Of a DNA stretch of 64,000 nt, positions 56,475 through 64,000 are shown piece after piece. The number at the start of each line of letters is the position of its first letter. Within the stretch, counting starts at the first letter, position 1. Source of the DNA: Fragilaria crotonensis (Eukaryota; Bacillariophyta; Fragilariophyceae; Fragilariales; Fragilariaceae). The stretch spans positions 248,001 through 312,000 of the forward strand of contig JAKSYS010000002.1 in the NCBI GenBank assembly GCA_022925895.1. The letters are read 5' to 3'. The notes beneath the pieces were generated by a model. That model searched no databases, had not been told where the DNA came from, and saw only the letters and a list, made by a program, of their open reading frames with translations. A program made the position numbers and the translations under genes.

Positions 56475-57878
56475 TTACAACACTCCAAAAAAATCCGCAA
56501 GAGCGTCGGATACATGTCGTTCTCTGACTTCCTCGGATGCACCGTTGGCGGTCAAAAAGTCTAGCGGGCTCCGGTGTTTGGATTGCAGATCATGCGAAGA
56601 AGAATTAGGGGCATGATCATGACCATTCGTTATGGTAGGCGATTTGTTAGTATGGTGCCGAGCGTTTCGTATTGATCCTGATATAGGCCCATCATACTGA
56701 ATGATAACGAATACTAGAAGGTGAGTTCCATTGTGATCGACTTCTGACAGACACATGCATTTAACGGGGGAAACGATTACCTTGCGTTGTAACATTCTTT
56801 GGATATCTTGATCCTTTCGAACCAAGTGATCCATCAGCGCGGCGTTCTTGGTGCGTTCCGCACTCACAAGTTCTTTCCATTGATCGCGGTCCTTTTCCAA
56901 TTCACGTATTTGTCCCATCCATATACGTTCGCGATCTTCCAGCGTCGCCTCCAATTCCAAACCCCGACTGGCTTGGGCCTCAAGTCGAAGCTCTAAATCC
57001 CGATGGCCCGCTTCCAGTTCGGCAAGTTTTCGATTCTGATTTTCAATGATGCGCGCGTACGCCTTAAGTTCCTGTACGCCATCAGAAACAAGGCGTTGAA
57101 ACATGGGGGTTGGATGGATTATCGGCACCGAGTCTGACTGATCGTTCATGGAAACCATCCCACCGCCTGAAACTGAAAGTTTCCCTCTTGAAGACAACGA
57201 CGAATGACTCATCGAAGGTGAGGCTCGAGATAAGTGTTGCTGGTGTTGCTGGTGTTGATGCTGTTGCTGCTGGCGGTGGTGATGCTTTTGCTGTTGTGAA
57301 GGTACATTTTGGTGGGGGGTCGGGTGGACGCCGGCACCACTCGTATTCTTCGAGTTCATGGGGGTTTGTACGGTCGTTGGGAAGTCGACTTGAGCTTCCT
57401 TGCGACGTTTCGATTCTTCCTCACCCATGATGGCGCATGCATTTGGTCGCAAAGCCTTCGGGTGAATGGGCGAGATCCGAACCGTACTTTCAGTTGCAAG
57501 GAAGGGTGCGCGAGAATTATCTGCGGCATTTCGTATGGGAGCACAAACCGTAACAGCTGTTTCCTGCGTTGAGGTGCTGTCGTCGACATTTTCTCCGAAA
57601 TCAGATTCTGGCTCCGGGTTCCTACATCGATCCAATTCGAGCGTCGGACACACGACACCATCACACGACACCGTTGTTTCTGTGCCACCATCCACCTCAT
57701 AGTCGATGCTAACGATATCACGAGGCTTTGATAGACTCTCGTTACAAGAATTACATGCGTGTAGTTCTTGCGACGATGTAGGAGTCGCTGCTGGGAAACG
57801 ATTGCCGATTTTTTGGGCAATATCCTCAAGGTGACCTTGAAGCTGGTAGTTCCCAATATTGGGTGCAGCAAGAGTCAT
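56475..57878 (-). CDS. Coiled-coil protein, unknown function
   Basis: The protein has about 467 residues, or about 439 if an 84-bp GT-AG segment (56697-56780) is spliced out; both keep the frame. The N-terminal third is Ser/Thr-rich with two CxxC-like pieces (HACNSCNES, VSCDGVVCP). A Gln/His-rich stretch lies near residues 190-215, and a long coiled coil spans about residues 262-365 (IIENQNRKLAELEAGHRDLELRL and following heptads to MLQRK). The C-terminal tail is conserved-looking and short (VRERHVSDALADFFGVL). I recognise no family. The start at 57878 is the first Met of the open frame. The gene converges on NF-YC and diverges from the gene at 58609. Confidence 0.75.
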   Translation of the reverse strand: MTLAAPNIGNYQLQGHLEDIAQKIGNRFPAATPTSSQELHACNSCNESLSKPRDIVSIDYEVDGGTETTVSCDGVVCPTLELDRCRNPEPESDFGENVDDSTSTQETAVTVCAPIRNAADNSRAPFLATESTVRISPIHPKALRPNACAIMGEEESKRRKEAQVDFPTTVQTPMNSKNTSGAGVHPTPHQNVPSQQQKHHHRQQQQHQHQQHQQHLSRASPSMSHSSLSSRGKLSVSGGGMVSMNDQSDSVPIIHPTPMFQRLVSDGVQELKAYARIIENQNRKLAELEAGHRDLELRLEAQASRGLELEATLEDRERIWMGQIRELEKDRDQWKELVSAERTKNAALMDHLVRKDQDIQRMLQRKVIVSPVKCMCLSEVDHNGTHLLVFVIIQYDGPISGSIRNARHHTNKSPTITNGHDHAPNSSSHDLQSKHRSPLDFLTANGASEEVRERHVSDALADFFGVL

Positions 57879-58608
57879 AATATGCTCAATTTCTCAAAGT
57901 GAATGATGATTCCTTTGCTTATGAACAGCGGATCCGATGCCCTAACTCGCGCAATACTATACAGTTCTCGACTTCTGTTGTTGAAGAACCAGAGTTTTTG
58001 ACTTCGTTGGCGTGAATATTATTGTACAGAAGTGGTTTTTCTTTCCTCTACGATCCTAACTCGAGACTTTTCAGTCTATCAGTTGAGTCCTCTTAGAACG
58101 GCTGTTGATTGGGAATCAATGAAAGGTGCTGACTTTGCAAAGGGATTCCTTGCTGTCATCGATGGAAGCTGTGCTGTGGCTGACGGAAATTCGCATTTTT
58201 CGCACTCGGCTTCCGGCTCCTTCCATAGCTGCCCGATACACATAATAATTGCGATTGACGTCAGTTCTCTACTGCTGAATTAATTTAGATAAATAGCTTC
58301 CTTATGTCGACCTGTTATAGAAACGAATGATAGCCCCATACTACGTCATGGCCCTAGGTCCGCCAATAGAGAAATTTCGCTGTCTTCAATAAGTATCGAA
58401 AACGTCATACGCAGTACTTTCCTTTAAGTGCAACAGTGGACAGCAACTACCTACTGTACCGAGCGGTTCTGCATCGATACTTGTTCTGTCTACTGTCGCA
58501 ACGAGGCTGCGAGGATTATAGTCCTGGGATTGGCGTCTTCTGAGATTCTGATCTACATGTGGAGTACAACGTTTGCCCTTGCAACTTGCAACTCTCGGCT
58601 CTCAAAAA
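57879..58608. other. Shared upstream region of two divergent genes
   Basis: About 730 bp separate the divergent starts at 57878 and 58609. No gene is supported in it. It should hold both promoters. I see no TACCGGTA palindrome here, unlike several other upstream regions of the window. Confidence 0.4.
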
Positions 58609-59895
58609 ATGGTCTTGACCGCAGCCGGTAGTGGCCTCCCTCCTGTATTAGCCTCCGCCATACCTTCGATACGATGGCATCTGGGTGCTTTATCGTCCCC
58701 GCCTCTTCACTATGAATCGTTGGAGTCGCTCAAGGCATTACGTGAATCGCCCGGGCTAGCTCTACTTCATGATCTGCCGTCCGCCATTGACTCTCTCTTC
58801 ACTTCGTCAGATGCGGACAAACGTCATTTTGGAATTGTGGCCACGGCCTTAATTCTAATCGGCAATGGATTTACTGATGAATGCCATAATATCATTACTC
58901 CCTTGTCATGGCCCGACGATATTCACTTCGCCCACGGGCCGTCAGTGTATGCAGACGTATCTGCAGAAGCACGGGCTTATGCAAGCTACGTTCATTGTTT
59001 GGTGCATCGCAGGGAAGCCTTTAATGTGGGAGAGTTTGGTATGATGGGTTTTGCCAATGCCAATTATTGGTCCCGAGCTGTTTCCAAGTCGTCAGGCGTC
59101 AATCTCTTGCCATACGAACGCTTGGTTTCAGAAGTTCGCGCGCTTGCAGCACTGTCCTCTGTTGAAGCCCAAGACTGGGTGACTTTGCATGTTCCGGATG
59201 ATTTGTTTTTGGAATCAAGGGCTGTTCATGAGTTGTGTGCCAACGTTCTTCGAGAGGCGACTCCATTGCGAGAGTTTGCTGAGCGCGTGGCAGAAACGGA
59301 AGTGCGGGTCTTGCTGGCGCACGCCCTTCAAAAGGCAGGATATGACGTCTCATTCGACTGCATTGTGAGGCGAGACGAAGCAGTTCCACTTGTATCATCG
59401 TTGAAAGCAAACAGCGACCGCGTCCCCACGTCCCACATCGATGAATCGATTGCCTTGACTGCAGCAAAAAAAGTTTCATCTGCACATTTTGACAATTTTC
59501 AAGCTACTGGGTACATTGTGTTGCGCCAGGTGTTGCAAGGAGATGATGTTATTTCGGCGACAGCGGGTGTCGCCTGTCGTCTTTTTGCAAGTCCTGCCTG
59601 TCGTTGGGTTACACCATCAGAGTATCTAGAGGGAACTCAGCATGAACTCTTGTTTATCACAGTATCACAGGACGCGGCAAAGAATCTACTAGTTGAGAGA
59701 GGTTCTGTAGTGTCCCTGTCGCCTGGTGATTTGCTGGCAACGGTTTCTCCCGGAAAGGCACAACACGAAGGATTGTGGTTCGCGTTTGCTCCTTGCGAGC
59801 CATCCGAGTCGGCCACTTTTGTTGACCGCCTGTATGGTACCAGAGGACCCACACCGACGACAGTAGTGCAATGGAGCAAAGGCACTATCTTCTAA
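58609..59895 (+). CDS. Conserved-looking intronless protein, unknown function
   Basis: The single exon encodes about 428 residues. I start at the ATG at 58609 (MVLTAAGSGLPP) rather than the in-frame non-ATG codon upstream. The protein is soluble with no signal or membrane segment. Motifs that look conserved are HCLVHRREAFNVGEFGMMGFANANYW at residues about 125-150 (long and specific) and a C-terminal beta-rich part (LLFITVSQDAAKNLL, GSVVSLSPGDLL, HEGLWFAFAP). The middle is helical (AETEVRVLLAHALQKAGY). I do not recognise the family. The NANYW segment with a preceding H-R-R-E hints at a conserved domain of its own. The gene converges on calreticulin with only 82 bp between stops. Confidence 0.8.
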   Translation: MVLTAAGSGLPPVLASAIPSIRWHLGALSSPPLHYESLESLKALRESPGLALLHDLPSAIDSLFTSSDADKRHFGIVATALILIGNGFTDECHNIITPLSWPDDIHFAHGPSVYADVSAEARAYASYVHCLVHRREAFNVGEFGMMGFANANYWSRAVSKSSGVNLLPYERLVSEVRALAALSSVEAQDWVTLHVPDDLFLESRAVHELCANVLREATPLREFAERVAETEVRVLLAHALQKAGYDVSFDCIVRRDEAVPLVSSLKANSDRVPTSHIDESIALTAAKKVSSAHFDNFQATGYIVLRQVLQGDDVISATAGVACRLFASPACRWVTPSEYLEGTQHELLFITVSQDAAKNLLVERGSVVSLSPGDLLATVSPGKAQHEGLWFAFAPCEPSESATFVDRLYGTRGPTPTTVVQWSKGTIF

Positions 59896-59977
59896 CAAAA
59901 CGTTCTCAGCAGTTGATGATAAAAAAGAATGAGCTAAGCAATTCCTAACGATTGTTTATTCAGTTCACGATGTAGCT

Positions 59978-61438
59978 TTAGAACTCGTCTTCGTAGCCAT
60001 CGAAACCTTCATCCTCTCCCATTGCACCCTGAAAAAAAAGACCGTTAGAAAAAACACGTAACGAAGCTCATTCAAGAAAATGATATACAAACTCACCACG
60101 TCCTCGGAATCCGGGGTCTTCTCCGCCTGAATCTTGTCGTACATTTCTTTCTCAGCGTCCTTCTTCTTGAAAAATGTTTCCTCTGCATATTTTTGTGCCT
60201 CTTCCAACGAGTCCGTGATGATGATATCATCAAACAGGGTTCCAGTCTTGACTTGCCACAACTCGAATCCAACATGCGTGCATCCATCCTTGCACACCTT
60301 GTACATGTTTGGATCCTCTTCGAATTCTGGGTTCGGTATCATAGGGTGCTTCCACTTGCCCTTGTACTCTGGGTTGTCAATCATCTTCGGCTTCCACTTG
60401 CCCTTGAAATCAGGATTATCAATCATGGGAGCCTCCCACTCACCATCGTCTTCATCATCCCAATCACCTGGTTTGACGGCGTCGGGATCTGGGATCTCTT
60501 CCGGAATATCATCGTATCCCTCAGGCTTCGTATCCTCAGGATCAGGAATCTTAGCCTGGTCAACCCAGTCTTCTGGCTTTTTGGCATCAGGATCCTGAAT
60601 TTCCTTAGGTGGCAGGAAGTCGAACTCGTCTTCTAGTTTTCCTTTTCGCACAGACTTGTTGTCGATGAACACTTCGAACGTGTTATCGGGTCTTACAACA
60701 AGAGTGTAAAGGTGAGTGAGATCGTCGGACTCAGTATTTACCTCCTTGTTGATCAAGAGATTCTCATTCTTTTTGTCAGCATGAAGAATGACGTGAGTCT
60801 TCTTGTTCGACGAACCGCAAATATCAGGTCCAAACATGACAGAGTAGGGGGTGTCACCACCGAATTTGGCTTGGTCGACAGCGCCAGGCAGGAGCTTAAT
60901 GTACGCACCCCCACAATCCAAATTCTGCTCGTGCTTCACTGAGTACTGAATCACTAGCTCCTTATCACCAGAGGTAAAAGTCTTTCCCATCTTGGCCGAG
61001 ATACCATAAAATCGAGCGTCGACAGACGTCTTGATACCCTTGTCGGCCTCATCCGCATACCAAAGCCCAGCGGTGTGTTCCCAAGTTCCCATCTCAGCCT
61101 TAGGCTTCCACTTCGTGGATTCGACCCATCGCTTAGACCAGCCCTGTGTCAAAGAAAAAGAATTGAGATGGAGTGAGTGCGTGGAGCATTGGTGAAAGTC
61201 TTGTAGAGAAGAAAATATCGAGCAAATTGCAGCTTTTCAGCTATGACCGAGGTACACGAGTTTGCCAAGAGAACCCGCGACTTCTCGCTTGTCTCAACCT
61301 GGTATGGAGCGATTCTCATCGAACTCTTCGAAAGCACGCATCAAAACGTACACTATCATTGAAATCTTCCTTGAAATAGACCTCAGCAAGAGCCGGGCCC
61401 ACAACGAGAGCAAGAGCAGCCAAAGAAGAGAATTTCAT
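59978..61438 (-). CDS. CALR: Calreticulin, ER calcium-binding lectin chaperone
   Basis: Calreticulin folds glycoproteins in the ER lumen and stores calcium. Exons are 61438-61352, 61143-60097 and 60028-59978. Introns of 208 bp (61144-61351) and 68 bp (60029-60096) join FNDS to GWSKRW and EDV to GAMGED. A signal peptide (SSLAALALVVGPALA) is followed by the globular domain with KHEQNLDCGGAYIKLLP and YSVMFGPDICG. The P-domain has three PDPxxxKPEDW-type repeats and three DNPxxKGKW-type repeats. Then comes GFELWQVKTGTLFDDIIITD. The acidic C-domain is short, and the protein ends GYEDEF, not KDEL or HDEL. The gene is otherwise intact and of normal length. Confidence 0.95.
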
Positions 61439-62066
61439 CGTGGAGACAAATCGACGTCTAAAATTTAAGATTTGATTCTGTGGCTTGATATTTTGGCCTG
61501 TGTGCCACCCCCCAGTCCACTCCAATGACCGAATCTAGAGTACTGGCACTACTGATAATGTCGTACAGAGCCAATTCGAGCGATTCGGAAACGCACCGAA
61601 CTCTTTTTTCTTTGCACCGTACACCGCAGAAAACGAGGATGTGCGCCTGGACAGTCGATGGGTTGAAATAAACGCTACGTGTCACATTTTTATGCATTTG
61701 CTCCTTGGCGCGTACTACACTAAAGGTACAGTACTGTACATTACTAAGAACATAAGAATACAAGAATACATGTTGTACCGTTGTACCGTTGTACCACGAA
61801 GGTACAGACTACAGACTACTTGTACCGGTATCGCAAATATGAAACCTTCACTCCGCCACCTTGTCAAACGGACCGAAGTCTTACTACTTACTACTTCGCA
61901 CTTCGCACCGCAGTTGCAGAAACGGATTTTGCGAGCCCCTGACAGGGGATGGAATGGAATAAACGCTACGTGTCAAATTTTTAACGCATGTACATGTATC
62001 GTAATTCGGAGCCGTACTACGGATCTACGAGGTCGTACTCCGTACAGTACTGGTACAGATTGAGTC
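61439..62066. other. Upstream region of calreticulin
   Basis: It holds the calreticulin promoter. GTTGTACC occurs in tandem near 61775-61795, and a TACCGGTA palindrome lies at 61823-61830. The sequence AATAAACGCTACGTGTCA occurs twice (61668-61685 and 61959-61976), a direct repeat about 290 bp apart. No gene is seen. Confidence 0.45.
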
Positions 62067-62590
62067 CTGCACACTGCACACTGCACACTGCACACTGCAC
62101 ACTGCACACTGCACACTGCACACTGCACACTGCACACTGCACACTGCACACTGCACACTGCAAACTGCAAACTGCACACTGCACACTGCACACTGCACAC
62201 TGCACACTGCACACTGCACACTGCACACTGCACACTGCACACTGCACACTGCACACTGCACACTGCACACTGCACACTGCACACTGCACACTGCACACTG
62301 CACACTGCACACTGCACACTGCACACTGCACACTGCACACTGCACACTGCACACTGCACACTGCACACTGCACACTGCACACTGCACACTGCACACTGCA
62401 CACTGCACACTGCACACTGCACACTGCACACTGCACACTGCACACTGCACACTGCACACTGCACACTGCACACTGCACACTGCACACTGCACACTGCACA
62501 CTGCACACTGCACACTGCACACTGCACACTGCACACTGCACACTGCACACTGCACACTGCACACTGCACACTGCACACTGCACACTGCAG
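62067..62590 (+). repeat. Tandem array of the heptamer CTGCACA
   Basis: About 75 near-perfect copies are present, with two CTGCAAA variants near 62157-62172. Because seven is not a multiple of three, each frame reads all three codon phases of the unit and stays open on both strands. The resulting Cys/Val/Gln- or Thr/His-repeat translations are artefacts. Confidence 0.97.
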
Positions 62591-62731
62591 TGAGGCTACG
62601 AGGAGTACAAGCATAGTTGTATGATATCAAAAGGCAAGGCAACCAAGACACAAGATTTAGTCGGTACTGCGATCTACCGGTAGAGATTGAGAAACTGTCA
62701 AAGGCATAAAGAGGGCACCAGTGTGTGCAGC

Positions 62732-62912
62732 AGTGCATGACATCGGGGCCAGTTAGCCGCAGCCGGCCGGAAACCGTGGGCCGGCCGTGATTTCGGGCGG
62801 CTGCGGTCCGTGTATTTAGGTCCCGGCCGGCTCCGGTCAATTCCTATCACTGTTCGGCCCATCGCGGGTCAAGGGCAGATCACCTGTCATTTTTCACGGT
62901 TACGGTGGTTGG
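62732..62912 (+). repeat. GC-rich dispersed repeat, copy B
   Basis: The ~181-bp unit is homologous to 48348-48536 (roughly 80-85% by eye) and in the same orientation. It lies about 140 bp after the heptamer array. Further GC-rich CGGCCGG-type sequence continues at 62975-63140 and may be a more diverged relative. Confidence 0.8.
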
Positions 62913-64000
62913 TGATTACATACCGTTGCTACAGTACTGTGTACTAAGTTTCTACTACGTACTGTACTTCCGTGCGACTGCGGCCTGGTACGGGTACGGG
63001 CAGTGACAGTCCTGCAGCGGCCAGTGCGGGCAGGGACTGTCGGACTGCGGACGGGTACGGCCGGGCCAACGTATCGGCATACGGCCGGCTGCGGCCATAA
63101 GGCTCTGCGAAAAATCGGCCGGCTGCGGGTTCGGGTATCGTTGTTATCTCAGATGTCATGCACTGGTGTGCAGTGTGCCCTGGACTTTGGTCGGGGCGTT
63201 GTCTATTCAGAGTTGTGAGAAGCACTGCTGCAAGCATGCCAACAAGCAAAGAATGAAGAAGGGTGATTTTTTATGATGCCGATCGTGAAAGTGAGTTCAT
63301 CTACAGACAAATCTTCCCAAATTTTAATCTAGGATTTTGTATACTCAACAGATCTTTTCTGTTGATGATCATGGAGGCAGATGATTTTGCATGAGAATGT
63401 GCAGCATGTTAGCTACTCAGCAATTTTGTTTGCGCAGTTTAGATTGTATGCATCCCTGAAAAATGGAGGTTGAGGGTGAAACTTGCTATACCACCAAGGT
63501 CGGCAGGCAAAGGAGAGATTTTCTAGGTGCATGAGTTTTCAATCAAGTTTCTGACTGTCATTTGCCAGACCTTGAAGCGCCTGAACTGGGACTTCTCCCA
63601 CTAAAGTAAGGATGCACACCAAATTCATTGGTCTAGGAGTCGTTGTTGCTGCTGCCGTTGCCATACAGGCGATTCAGAAATGGCTTCTGCTGGATCAACA
63701 AGGAGGCAAAAGATGTTGATAATATTTGGAGAGAGCAAAAGCCTCTCATTTTGTGTCATGCACATTTTCCAAACATGAAAAAAGAGTACATCTGGAACAA
63801 GTTGCATCTGTACAATGGCTTGATGATGCACCTATTTTTACAGCAGCACGTACAACAGACAATGCAATTCCCAAACTATTGTTTGGAGTTGATATGCCCC
63901 AAGCAATTGCATGGAAAAAATGTCATGGTGGTGTACTCATACTACTAGGGGCATAGAACCATCAGTACTACCATTTCAAAGGATTTTGTTGAGATTTGTC
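62913..64000. other. Terminal interval without a supported gene
   Basis: The GC-rich part at 62975-63140 contains repeated TACGGGTACGG- and GGCCGGCTGCGG-type units. From 63250 on the DNA is AT-rich. Two overlapping open frames at 63643-63956 might be a decayed transposase fragment, but I see no diagnostic motif. Confidence 0.35.

Noticed and set aside
61973-62840. Open frames of Cys-Ser-Val-Gln or Thr-His repeats
   Set aside because: They arise from the CTGCACA heptamer array, which is open in every frame; not genes.
63643-63956. Overlapping frames considered as a piggyBac-type transposase fragment
   Set aside because: A weak WLDD-like string only; none of the catalytic context is visible.
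1-64000. tRNA, rRNA and CRISPR features
   Set aside because: I saw no cloverleaf with a GTTCGA-type T-arm, no rRNA-like conserved blocks and no spaced direct repeats; the tandem arrays have no unique spacers.

Overview
The window looks like nuclear DNA of a diatom, most likely a pennate one. The host genes have short GT-AG introns (mostly 49-95 bp), use the standard code and include typical diatom gene types: a KIX-TAZ-bromo-PHD-KAT11 acetyltransferase, a secretory prolyl 4-hydroxylase and an ADCY10-like double-domain adenylyl cyclase. Two Ty1/copia LTR retrotransposons of the kinds known from diatoms interrupt the gene order. The species cannot be fixed from sequence alone.

Layout: 1-4884 (+) is a partial CBP/p300-like histone acetyltransferase broken by many frame changes. 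5048-7022 (-) is a three-exon prolyl 4-hydroxylase. 7195-13626 (+) is a copia element with 225-bp LTRs that differ at one base. 15558-16256 (-) encodes a TVP23/FAM18 Golgi membrane protein. 16534-28270 (+) is an 11.7-kb copia element with ~595-bp LTRs and a 5-bp target duplication; about 5 kb of extra coding sequence precedes its gag. 32209-38408 (-) is an ADCY10-like cyclase with two cyclase domains, an AAA-type ATPase and a TPR-like tail. 42069-44527 (-) is ABCE1/RLI1 in five exons. 47091-48110 (-) is a VTT/SNARE-associated Golgi (TVP38/TMEM64-type) protein. 50438-51578 (+) encodes a secreted/type I membrane protein of unknown role. 54825-55907 (+) is NF-YC with an insertion in the histone fold. 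56475-57878 (-) is a coiled-coil protein. 58609-59895 (+) is an intronless protein of unknown function. 59978-61438 (-) is calreticulin.

The host genes are unrelated housekeeping and signalling genes, with no operon-like organisation. Three relate to the secretory pathway (TVP23, VTT, calreticulin) and two to transcription (CBP-like, NF-YC). Between them lie long gene-poor stretches (13.6-15.6, 28.3-32.2, 38.4-42.1, 44.5-47.1, 51.6-54.8 and 62.9-64.0 kb). These hold old AT-rich repeat-like sequence, long hairpins, two large simple tandem arrays (12-bp units near 48.6-49.3 kb, 7-bp units near 62.1-62.6 kb), a dispersed ~180-bp GC-rich repeat beside each array, and palindromes with a TACCGGTA core upstream of several genes.

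The most novel-looking part is the large retroelement: a 5-kb 5' coding block that begins inside the LTR, a frame-joining intron, a hairpin-rich leader, an ATGA junction between gag and pol, and an integrase without its N-terminal zinc-binding residues. Several genes carry single-base frame breaks, some in homopolymers (A7 at 35832-35838, G6 at 35037-35042, C8 at 20502-20509), so true decay and assembly error must be separated before calling anything dead.
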